Source: Culex pipiens pallens
Taxonomy: Eukaryota > Arthropoda > Insecta > Diptera > Culicidae
Length of the DNA stretch: 64,000 bases
Assembly (NCBI RefSeq): GCF_016801865.2
Contig: NC_068938.1
Span: 75,156,201-75,220,200, forward strand
Reading direction: 5' to 3'
In this document: positions 23,051-34,200 of the stretch, in pieces
How the letters are laid out: each line of letters begins with the position of its first letter
Position numbering within the stretch: the first letter of the stretch is position 1
Translations under genes and position numbers: made by a program
The notes under the pieces: generated by a model
What the model was told of the DNA's origin: nothing
Seen by the model: only the letters and a program-made list of their open reading frames with translations
Databases searched by the model: none

Positions 23051-24420
23051 TTGAGTGACTCACCACACATAACCTTCGGACGCCTAAAAATCAACAGAAA
23101 GACCACCACCGGAGACCACAAAAGTCCCGGGGGTCGAAAAGTTTTGTTTGAAAAAGTTTACATTTGAAGGTACAAAACAATTTGACACAAATTCTGAATA
23201 TTTTTTACCTGTTCCAATCTTGCTAAAATAATTATCGACGCATTTACATTTAATTGTTTTGAGTTGATTTTTCGTTTAAATTTTTAAGTTTTTTTATAAA
23301 GCATTTCTTTACCGTCTGATTCTTCCTGTCAATATTTGAAACGAGATGTTTTCACAAAAACTAGTTTTTTGTGGTCCCAAATTTTTCTTATTATTTTTAG
23401 AATAATTCCGAATTGTATTTAATGTAACTTCAATACCGCAAACGCACCCTAGATAAACCAGACGACCAGACATTAGAACCCGTCAGGTGGTTAGTTGAAC
23501 CTCCCAGGAACAACGCGCACAAAAACGTTGGTAAATCAAAATCGAACCTGCCAGCCGGCCAGCCCTCCCACGAGCGAGCGAAGCATACAGTCACACCGGA
23601 GCTGCTCGGGGACCATATTTCGGAAGTTGTTTTGATTCGAGGCCCACCTGCGTTCAACCGCGTAGCTATTGCAAGTCCCTGCGCTCTCGACCTGCTGAGC
23701 CTCTTTTGGTAAAAAGCTCAACATTGATCAAAAACATGCTGGGCACTCGAAGAAGGGATGCTGAACTCTTCTGCAATTTGACGATTTTTTTTTGTAAGGT
23801 TGTGGTTTAGGCAGAAACGCAGAATACGAGTGTCAACCTTTCAACCAATGATGACTTCCCGTTTGGGTGTACCCCATCGAAACACCCGTTCGTGTTCTGC
23901 TGTCGATTCGCCGCCACCGGATGACGCCACGGAGTGCGCCACGTGCAGTCAACCGACCGCGGCCGGACCCGAAATGATGACCCAAATTTAAAAGGCAAAC
24001 AAAAGCGCGCGAGCTGGGTCAAAAGCTTTTCCTTGTCGACTTTTCCGGTCCACTCCGGTGGTGGTGGTGGCGGGAGGGAAATATATGTGTAGTACTTGAA
24101 AAACTCAATTATAGATGGCGCAGTGCAATGCAGTGTCGGTGGGGGGAAACGTGCATGAATTCAAATTTTGAGCACTCTTGCTGCGAGCTGGAGGAGGGTT
24201 CTGTTTTTCACGAGGAAACCAAACGAAATCTGGTGAGTGTGTGTCCCCACGGAGGAGGTGAAGTGGACCAACTGTTTGTTGATTGGAAAAGGCATTCAAA
24301 GTGATGAATGTGCGAGCCTTCACTGGAATTGAAAGAATGAATTTGATCAAACATTTCATCACGGGGAGCATACACTGTTTCATCGTAATTTGATGATAGG
24401 ATGTATTAAAACGTTAAATG
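23051..24420. other. Unique, GC-richer noncoding block
   Basis: 23430-24380 has balanced composition and no repeats in the window, apart from a short GGT run near 24060. Several short frames overlap on both strands (for example 23430-23657 -, 23800-23991 +), but none has a domain, signal peptide or splice partner. It could be regulatory DNA or an unrecognised untranslated exon. Confidence 0.3.
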
Positions 24421-25574
24421 GGTTTAACAAATTCTGAAAAACAATCCAAAATACTAAATAAATGCAATAGCTCATCTCAGACCTCACAATACTTTCGAAT
24501 TTTCTTCGAGAATTTTTATTTTGGCAAAGACCTTCTAATTGTCAAAAGCAACTTAAATTCTACGAAAAAGTTAACTTCTCTTGTTTTATGTTTCTTTTCA
24601 TTTATTTTTTAGTATTTTATGCAATTGTCTTGTTTAGTTTTGTTGTTATTGGTAGTTTCAGGCCTTTTCTTCAAACTCCACTATGCAATCATAATCAATT
24701 TCCATTTTTTTGACATTTTCACCTTTTTTTGCCTTTCTTACTAAAGAAAGATATAGGGTTTGCTTTTGGGTCCGACTCAAAATCAAGCTTCGTTATCAAA
24801 TCATTTCTCGAGAAATATTCATCCGAAAAATCTGCAAAAAATCATGGACGATCGATTTTTGTCGCCTCGTCGACAAGTTCCCGAGCATGGGTAAATAACA
24901 AAGGAAATGCGTAATAATACCTTCCTCTGGTATCAATATCAAATGTTGGTATTCCTGGACCCTTCAACATTTGTCTTAAGGATGCAAGAGCAGATGTGGT
25001 ATCATACCAATTTAAGGTACATTGTTTTGATTTTGCAAAATTGCAGAATTTGTCAATGGTCTTTTGGTATTACAATGGTCTATTTGGTATTATCAAATTC
25101 CTCTGAAACTATGGGAAAGTTTTGAGTAATTTTGAAAAAAATAATCAATTTTGCGCTAAAATCATGTCTCAAAGCGAATGCTTTCATTGAAAACCGGAAA
25201 TTTCAAACTTGATTTTAAACATTTTTGATATACCCCCTAAAGAAATGACTTGAAATTGTGGAAAATTTTTCTAAGTCAGGATGCCACATTTTGTTATTAT
25301 TTAGGTATTGAAGTGTTTTATCAAATTCCTCTGAAACTATGGGAAAATTTTGACCAATTTTGCGCTAAAATGACTTGAAACCCAAAAATGTTAATGCTGA
25401 TTTTCATTTTTTTTATCTACCCACTAAGATTTTTTTTTTAAATCGTTGCAATTTTTATAAGTCGGGATAACCAAATATTTTGAAAAACGAGTCAATCGAC
25501 AGATTATTGAGTTTTGGTGAATTTCAATCCAGTAACACATATTTCTAGTTATTTTCCAGAAGCTTCATCAATGA
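24421..25574. repeat. AT-rich repeat DNA including an internal direct repeat
   Basis: The block 'atcaaattcctctgaaacta' with its continuation occurs at about 25093-25165 and again at 25318-25370. The surrounding sequence has a dispersed-repeat look, and a related 'ataccaaa..tggtattc' theme is present near 26810. No gene is supported. Confidence 0.4.
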
Positions 25575-26760
25575 CAAATGAGCAATTCTCTACCAAAACT
25601 GGAAATGGATTTTATTTGTATTTTTTGATTTGGTTCAAACTTTATGGGGGCCTTCCCTATGACCAAATAAACTATTTTGCGTCATTGGTTCACCCATAAA
25701 AGTCTCCATACAATTGCTGCTGTCCATACAAAAACGGTATGTAAATATTCAAACAGCTGTAACTTTTGAGTGAATTTTTTGATCAATTTGGTGTCTTCGG
25801 CAAAGTTGTAGGTATTGTTGAGGACTTTTGAGAAAAAATAGGTACACGGAAAAAAATTGTAGATTTTTTAATAAACTTTTTTTTCACTTAAACTCAATTT
25901 CCCAAAATACTTATTTTTTGATTTTCGAGATTTTTTGATATGTTTTAGGGGACAAAAATCCACAACTTTTGAGCCATAGAGAAACATGGTCAAAAAATAG
26001 TGATTTTTGGAAAAAATCGAAGTTTCAAGCAAAAACAAGTTTGACATTATTTTTTAATGCAAAATTGAATTTGCAATCGAAAAGTACTTAACAGATTTTT
26101 TGATAAACTGCCCACCATTGAAAAAACGGCTAATATCCACTTTTGGCAAAAACGAGATATTAGCACCAGGTGGTAGAGGACGTTTCAACGCATCTTCTGG
26201 AACTTGAATTTTACTGAAATAGTGTCTAGACTTGGCTGCCGATGCGAAAAACCAAACGGCTAATATGCCATTCTTATGGGAAATTACCTTGACGGAGATT
26301 TTGTGTCAAACACTAAAACGCGTTTTTCTCGGAATACTTGATTTGGCATAATAGCCGAATTTTCAATTATGGGCAGTAAAGGGCTCCGTGTTCATGTTAT
26401 AGCCACCGAAAGTTTGATTTTAGTGAAATATTTGCAGTTTTTCAATTTTTAAAAATAGTGAAAAGTTTAGAAAATTTGCTATAAAATTGTCTAAGAGACA
26501 TTGAAGATTGGACCGCGGGTTGCTGAGATAGAGCCGCTTTAAGAAAAAGAAACACGAAAATTGAAGTTTTCTTAATCTCACCAAAACAACCCACAATTTT
26601 CTAATGACCATATCTCAGCAAATAATGGTCCGATTTTCAATTTCAATACATGAAAAAATCGTGAAATTTTCCGATCTTTTCGAATTTTTTTATTTTAATT
26701 CAAGACTAGCATTTTAAATGGGCGTTATATTCAATGTTTGGCCAATTTTTTTACCATCTA
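25575..26760. repeat. Repeat family F1, copy 3 (one arm)
   Basis: It parallels the left arm of copy 1 from 'tttttgatttg' through 'gatcttttcg', closely enough to serve as an unoccupied reference. It is interrupted by a 269-base insertion at 26108-26376. Confidence 0.8.
26108..26376. mobile_element. MITE with CTGCCCA ends
   Basis: CTGCCCACCATTGAAAAAAC and its inverse CTGCCCATAATTGAAAATTC form the ends; TAAA flanks both sides (26104-26107, 26377-26380). Comparison with copy 1 of F1 near 618-625 gives the empty site. The CTGCCCA end is shared with the element at 11720-12681, so they may be relatives. The duplication may be TA with a chance AA. Confidence 0.8.
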
Positions 26761-28009
26761 TTACTGGGCTACCAAGGGCACAATTTGGTCCCTGTTATTT
26801 GCCCAAGTAATACCAAAATTTGGTATTCCCCCGTTATTTACCCCTGCTCGAGAATCTACCAAAAAAGTTATTTTCAATTGGTTCTATCATTCTGAAAACT
26901 TTTCAATGCTTTTGAATGCTTTCTCTGTATTTAGCAAACTAACGGTCAGAATAAACCATTCCCAAAATGAATCATTTCCCAGAAAAGTTTACAGATTATA
27001 TGATGATATGAATTATCAAAAAGAAGAGTATTTTTTACAAAAAAATCAAAGGGATTGAATGTATAACACATCCGACCAAATGATTGAATGGACAAAAGGT
27101 TAAAGGCGAAATGGTCGAAAGTTGTTTTTTTAACGTTTCTAACAAAAAATAAAAAAAATAAATTGCACTGCATAAATATTGAAAAAAAAATCAGCTTTGA
27201 AAGGATATGAAAATATTGTTTATATAGAATCGAACATCTTTTAAAACATTTTAAGAAATCGAATTTTCGAATCGAAAACTGCTCGTGTTTCAAAGAATGG
27301 GATAACAATGTTGCTTTGTCCATTCGACCTTTAGTCCACATTCGACCTTTTGTTTTTCGGCTTTTGACATTCGATCTTTTGTCGCACATCCATAGCGATT
27401 CGCCAGTTTTCGTTAGATTTAATAATTTGAAGAAATTAAAAAAAAAATGTGAAAGTTATAACTTTTTTGTTAAGATTTACCATGTTTTTTTATAATATTA
27501 GATTTTGATCGTGTATGGACGTATAAATCATGAATAAATTGCTTCTTTGGGCATACTAAACGTGCATGCAAAGTTTTAGGCAAAAACTAATCATTTACCG
27601 ATGTCACACGGAGAAGCTCACATTTGAAATTTCATCCGATCTGAGAAATATTTGCATGTTGTTGTATAATTCCTTTTAAAGTTTTTTTTTGATATTTTTG
27701 TCATACTTTTTGGAATGAATAATAATAGAAATCTTAATAATAATATATCAATTTTTGAAGAGATTTAATTTGTTTTTCAAATATGTTTTTTTATTTTTTT
27801 TTAGATTAAAATCATAAATTAAACAAGTTTATTCTTAAAAATACTTTTTTTTTCTTGCATTCTGTAGTGACGTTTGAGCTCATTTGAGTGCTTATCTAGA
27901 ATTTTGCTAATTTTTTTTTGGATATTTGATTTTTGGGTGTTTTTAGAATCGCCTTGAGTCAGAGGTATTCATAAATACCCAAAAAGCAAAATAAATAAAT
28001 AAATAAATG
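26761..28009. other. AT-rich intergenic DNA
   Basis: No host gene recognised. The 147-codon minus-strand frame at 26946-27389 is Phe/Lys/Ser-rich low-complexity translation and is not credible. Confidence 0.45.
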
Positions 28010-29090
28010 GATTATTCTCCGCCAACTCAAACCGCAGTTGCCCCGGCCCCTCTTCGATTTGCGTGAAACTTTGTCCTAAGGGGTAACTTTAGTCCTTGAT
28101 CAATAATTTGCAGCCTGAAATGGTGATGATATAAAAACTTGTTGTCAAAAACACTTTTATGTCAAATTGAACGCCCGCGTAATCATTAATATTGACAAGA
28201 AAGGACTTGAGGCGTAATCTTACCACAAGTTCTTCCAGGATGCTTTCTTCGGACTGGCTGCGCTTGTGTTCGATTAGATTAGATTAGATTAGAAATTGAA
28301 CGCCCGATTTGATGGCGTACTCAGAATTTCGAAAAAAAAACGTATTTTTCATCGAAAAAAACACAAAAAAAGATTTAAAAAAGTTTTAATTTTGTGTTTT
28401 TTTACATTACAGGGTTACAATGTTTTACAAAATTGTAGAACAGACAATTACAAAAATTTTGATATATAAACACAAGGGGTTTGCTTGTAACCATCACGAA
28501 TTATTGAGATTTTACGAAAAAAAAGTTTTGAAAATATTGGTCGTCGTTGATCATGGCCGTTCATGGTCACCCGTGACAGACACGGGCGACAAAACAAAAA
28601 AAAATCGCAAAAAGTATTTTTTTGTCAAAAAATTTTATCGTAAAATCGCAATAACTTGTAATGTTTCTAAGCAAGTCCCTTATGGTTATATATCATTTTT
28701 TTTTAAATTGTCTGCTCTACAACTTTGTATAACATTGTTACACTCATAAAAATAACCCTGCAGAGTTAGAAAAAAACACGAAATCTTAAAATGATAAATT
28801 TTGTTCTGAATGAAAAAATGACCCCTCTGGGTCAATGTAGATTCGAATAGTACATTAAATTTCATTTAAAATTACATGTTCCAAATTTTTTTAAAGACGG
28901 GTAATGGAAAATGAATAGTACGTTTTTTTTCGGAATTCTGAGTACGCCATCAAATTGGGCGTTCAATTTTACATAAAATATCAAAAACGGACCTTGGATT
29001 CGTGTTCAAGGACAAAAACGAAAATCGAAGAGGGGTCGGGGCAACTTTTCCCGATTTCGTGTGAGTTGGTAGAGAATTACCCAAATTGTT
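28010..29090. repeat. Foldback repeat family F3, copy 2, with a small retroposon inside
   Basis: The left end 'ttctccgccaactc' and right end 'gagttggtagagaatt' are inverse to each other. Inner landmarks 'gttgccccg', 'gcgtgaaacttt' and 'tacgccatcaaat' are mirrored. The retroposon 28178-28292 lies in the left arm. Confidence 0.75.
28178..28292 (+). mobile_element. 5'-truncated retroposon with (GATTA)n tail, 14-bp target duplication
   Basis: AAATTGAACGCCCG occurs at 28164-28177 and 28293-28306. The 115-base insert matches the tail-proximal part of the 6279-6760 element in the opposite orientation and ends in GATTAGATTAGATTAG. Confidence 0.9.
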
Positions 29091-29258
29091 TTTTGGACAT
29101 TTAAATAAACTTCAGAAATGTTCAATTTTTCAGCACGTGTTCCGAAAAGTGATACTTTTCGACACTGTTTGAGTCTACCGACGGGCGCCAAACTAATGCG
29201 GGGGATAAACGTTTCACTGTTTTTTTATTCAGCAGTTTTTTTTTGGATTTTACTTGAA

Positions 29259-29744
29259 TAATAGTAGTTTATGCAACAAGTTGCAAAAAGAGGATTTTTT
29301 CAGCACGAGTCGTACATTTACACACAGTTTTACGACGGAATTGCAAAAACAACTTTTTTGCAATTCCGTCGTGAAACTACTCACTTTTCCTGTCATTCTT
29401 GAACGACGAAATAGCCTACTTTTCTGTATCAAAAATAACAGAAACGAATAGCAACACTTTTCAAAATAAATGCTGAAAAGTTGAACTTTTCAGCACTTGT
29501 TTTGAAAAGTAACACTTTTCAACATTTTTTTGATTTAAATGATTTATTGAAAATTTGACTTAAAATTCCACTCAGTGTGCGTTTTTTTTAATTGCAAAAA
29601 ATGTTGTATGGAACTCGTTGCAAAACTTGATTTTTTCAGCACTCTTCGTATTTATCCAACTCGGTGAACCTCGTTGGATAAATGTACGACTTGTGCTGAA
29701 AAATCCTCTTTTTGCAACTTGTTGCATGAACTACTATTTCAGAA
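29259..29744. repeat. Foldback MITE (AATAGTAGTTTATGCAAC ends)
   Basis: The segment 'tgcaacaagttgcaaaaaga' followed by 'cagcac' and 'tcgtacattta' at 29272-29320 is mirrored at about 29670-29740. A fragment of one end is present at 54265-54330. No clear target duplication was found. Confidence 0.7.
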
Positions 29745-30240
29745 TTATTATAAAAGAATCAGCTTTGCAGTGAAAAAGGATACATTTAAATTACAAGCCA
29801 TGGTTCAATACTTCAATGAATATGAGTTCTAGAATGCCTTACTCACCAAGTTGTTTAAAAATCATCAGTGAAGAAAAAAAAAATAGTTTTTATGAAAACT
29901 ATATTTATTAAGAAGAAAAAAAAACTTTTTGCGGTACTGTACATCGAAATTTTAAAAATATCAAAATATCATGCTTTTTTTCAAAAATTATCGTCAACCC
30001 AGAAAAATTCAACTTGCATTGTAAGTTCGACCTTTTGTCACACATCCATAGAGATTGTAATCAAAATATGTATTAAATTATTTTGTTTTTTTTTTTGCGT
30101 TAATATTTCATTTGTTAAACAAACCATATAAATAATTTCCAAAATCACGTGATAATAAAACTAACATTTAAATGTTCAGAATAAAAAACTTAAAGCTATC
30201 AGACAATGTCACAACAAAATTAACTTAACATTGAAGAAGA
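29745..30240. other. AT-rich DNA upstream of the neprilysin 5' region
   Basis: Nothing recognised. Confidence 0.45.
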
Positions 30241-31277
30241 AACACAAAACAAGACAAGTAATCACGACCCGCTATCCGTTACGCTATACACACGTTGTAT
30301 CCGATTTCACGCGCCAAGAAACGGCTCGTTACAGTGGGGAGTTCTGTCAGCGGAGGGGCCGTTTGTTTCCCGGCGTTTTCTGACAGCTGGTGGCCACGCG
30401 CAGCCGCCCTGGCCCCGGACCCGGGAGCGCATGCTCGCCGGGGCTCTGTTTTTATCGCCACTCTCACATATGGCAAGTGTCAGAAGACCACAACAACAGC
30501 CGTCGTGTATTTTTTCGTGTTTCCTGGACCAAATTGGCGTTCATAATGGGTGTTTTGTGATAAAATTTCCATAAAATTCGACGCAGATTGCGGTTCGTCC
30601 AAGTGCGGGATTTGTTCCGGCCCGGTATCGACTGGCCATCACAGGTGGTCGAGGGATTTAAATGCCTCGCAAGGGACGTTGGTGAAGTTGGTCAGCGTTC
30701 TGGCAAACAAAAACATAGTTCGAACAAGTGTTTGGTGAAAGTTTACTAGTTTAACATAAAACTAAGAATTTATATCAGTTGAAAACGGAAACATTCGATA
30801 GACAAAATCAATGCAAACTTCAGCAAACTTCAACGACCTAGAAATACGCAAATTTCCAAAGTGAAGGATGATCTTCTGTGTGTTTATCGATTTTCCCAAG
30901 GATAAACAAAGCAAAAAATAAAAACTTTTTGCTGAGCCGGAAACTTGTGATAAAATATTTACTAAAGGTGCCGGAAGAGTTGCGATAAACTTGTGTGAAG
31001 TTGCTCTGTTTTGGATAGATTTGATTTTGGAGGTGCCACCAGCAAAAAGAGGCACCGTTTCGAAAAGTTTTTGTTTATATTTCAAAGAGGGAGAGAGAGT
31101 GTGTGTGCCAAAGTTTAGCTCTTCCTCCCCCGTCCCGTCTCCTTGAACAACCCATGTTGAGTGTGCTTTGTGTGCGATGTGATACGTAATATATACGACT
31201 ATAATACAGAGTGGTGGATATTCAGCGTACGACTAGAGTTCGCCACCAGCATCAATCCTTTGGAATATATTGCTACA
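30241..31277 (+). promoter_or_regulatory. Putative promoter and 5' UTR region of the neprilysin gene
   Basis: Composition changes abruptly from AT-rich to balanced, with a GC-rich core at 30330-30450, and the region ends at the proposed start codon 31278. No TATA box stands out. The transcription start and any untranslated introns cannot be fixed from sequence alone. Confidence 0.4.
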
Positions 31278-31289
31278 ATGTCGGTTCAG
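31278..31289 (+). CDS. Neprilysin coding exon 1 (MSVQ), 12 nt
   Basis: ATG in the context TACAATG is followed by four codons and a strong donor (CAG|GTAAGA). Phase 0 matches the exon 2 acceptor. If this exon is not used, translation could begin at the Met that opens exon 2. Confidence 0.55.
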
Positions 31290-34200
31290 GTAAGATTGAT
31301 AAGAAGATCTGATTTCATTTTATTAGCATAAGTTAGTTATCAGATTCAAAATACTAAACTTTTTGCGAGTCATGAAGGAATTTGGAATTTCCAATGATAC
31401 TTTATAAAATAACTAACTTATTCCACCTATGTGCTTTCCTCACTACTTCCAAAAAAATGTCAATTACTTTTCCAATAAAAGGTCGGTTGATGGATCCGGA
31501 AATTGTTTACAAACAAATAAGCAAGATCCGGCTTTTAAAAAGTACATAAATATAACTTAAGTGGTCATAACTTGTTGGCAAGGTCTTTCTCTTACCTATC
31601 ATAACATGCTTGTATTTGAATCCATTTCTGGCCATTAATCTAGCATCCCAATATTTGAGAAACAACGTATGCGTAACTTTTGAAATACTTATCGAAACTT
31701 GAATTTGTATAAAAATCGTTCTATGGGTCTCGTGGCGCAGGGGTAGCGGCTTCGGCTGCCAATCCCGATGATGCTATGAGACGCGGGTGAAGTAAAACGT
31801 CGGTCCCGGTTTCTCCTGTCTCGTCAGAGGCGCTGGAGCAGAAATCCCACGTTAGAGGAAGGCCATGCCCCGGGGGGCGTAGTGCCAATAGTTTCTTTTC
31901 GTTTTTCGGGATCCTAAATCCAGTCGAATGCAACCGATTTGGTTCAAATAGGTTCTACTAGTGCTGAGAAACATGAGCGAGTTAGTTGGTCACATGCAAA
32001 CATACATATACACAGACATTTGTTCAGTGTTCGATTCTAAGTTGATATGTATACACGAACTTCTTATGAAAATTTAAATTTTCGAGCAGGATTATAGCCT
32101 TACCTCAGTGAGGAAGGCAAAACTTTGATTTAAAATAACTGTCGATTTCAAGCTTGCCCAGTCACGAAATATTCTGGAAATATCCAGCTCTGTTAGAATG
32201 TTGCTAAAATCCTGCTAGAACATCTTGCCTGGGTGATTCTAATGGTAGGGGAAATCTACCCTTTCCAATCAAACACCTATCTTCGTCATATGGAGAGTTT
32301 GATGCTCGATTGAAGCTCCAAAAATACTATTTGGGCTATAAACTTACCAGCAACAGCACCGCCTCGAGTAAGCACGCAAATGTATGCCACTTACTGGCCA
32401 AAAAGATCACATTTAATGCACTTTTGATCATAATTTGTATTTTGCGAGACCACTTCTCATCATTTTGTTGGCACACACAGTGACACACACGAGAATCCCT
32501 CAAACGCTTAATGAATATCGCCAAAATTAACTTTTCACTTTCACTTACTTTTTCACGGCGCTTAAGATATGAAATTGCTTCCAACTACCGGCAACATGTT
32601 CTTTTGATCATTAGTAAGGCACTCACTTGAAGAATAATCCCGAAAAATGTAATAAATTAGCAAGCGCCATCAAAAAAACAAACGCGCCAAGTCGTTTGAC
32701 GTTTCAATTTTCACTTTGCATTCCAATCGAAGGCTGAAGAAAACCGAGCGAGAGACGAAGGCAAAAAAGAACAAAGGCTGGCCGTCAACACCACTAGCAG
32801 CACAGCCAGCGATGCCAGGAAACTTTCCCTATAAATGCCACTTTTCGTGAGTGTTCGTTTGAACTGTCAGCGCAAATGGCAACACTCGACAGAGTGTTGG
32901 AAGAAAAAAGAACTAAGCCGATATTAGAAAAATGGGCGTGGCCCAATGCATTCGCCTCGATTAGAATACCCTTGGGAATTTTTTTTTGTTAAATGCTTGG
33001 TAAAGAAATAGAATAACTTTTAGTGAAAGTGAAAATAAACAGAAATGTTCACAAAAACTTGCTCTACTCGTTGGTGTACTTGGTTTTAGTAAAATTCAAG
33101 GGAGACTCTAGATTATCCAGCATCATTCAAACACGACCGTTTATTAGGATTAAAATGGGTAGATTTCCCCTATTTATTCAGTACTTTAAAAAAGAAAGAA
33201 AATATACTATTCTTTCAAATTTTGAAATATGTTTAAATCGCGATGGGAAAAAAATCAGAGCAATTCTTTCCAATTTTCAAAAATGGGGTTAATTTGTGTA
33301 TCTTGTTTTGCTCAAACTTGTTGTAACCCATTTTGGTTTTTCAAGACTACATACAATTTTAACAGCTGTCCATTATATTCCCATTACAGTCCAGACTCGA
33401 TTATCCGAAGAGGCCTTGGAAAAATTTTACTTCGGATATTTGAATCTTCGGATAATCAAATCACGAAAGAAATATATTTTTTTCGCTGTCCATTTTTTGA
33501 CTGTCGAGCTTATGTATGACTCAAAAACTACTATAAATTTTAAATCCAATATGGCGGCCAACATGGCGGTACTGAAATATTGAAACAGTACATTTTTTTA
33601 ATTTAATAGGCAATTAAATATTAAAATTTGTCTAAAATGAGGTCGCAGACCTCATATTTGATGTTAAAAAAAGAAAACAAAAAAAAAAAACGAAAAAAAA
33701 AATGTTTTGGTCATGATTCGAGCATTTGAAGTCCCATACAAACCTTCGGATAATCGAACTTCGGAAAATCGAAACTTCGGATAATCGAGTCGGGACTGTT
33801 TTTCCAATTTCTCAGCAACTAAAAGAGGTATTGGACTATGACAAATAAACATACAAAAAAAAACTCGCACTTTTTCGAGTTAAACAGTTTGTCAATCTCG
33901 CAAACTTGTCTGCGGCAAACAAAGTAAAATTTATGCAGGCTGACGTTTCTGCTAACAAACGCGTTTGTTTGTTTGTCATAATCTAATACCTGCTTAAACT
34001 ATCTGCAACGCGGAGTTCTATAATTCAAGCAAAACAATGTAAATGGGCTAAAGCAAAAGTGTAAACAAAGAGTCTGTCCTGCTCGTGTCTAATGTAAACT
34101 TCCATTAACGTAGGCAGGACAGACCGTTTGTTTACACTTCGGCTTTGGCTGAATTACATTGTTATGCTTGAATTGTTTCAAATTGCGAGCAGTTTCAAAT

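Noticed and set aside
26946..27389. 147-codon Phe-rich frame
   Set aside because: Low-complexity AT-rich translation, no domain or start context.
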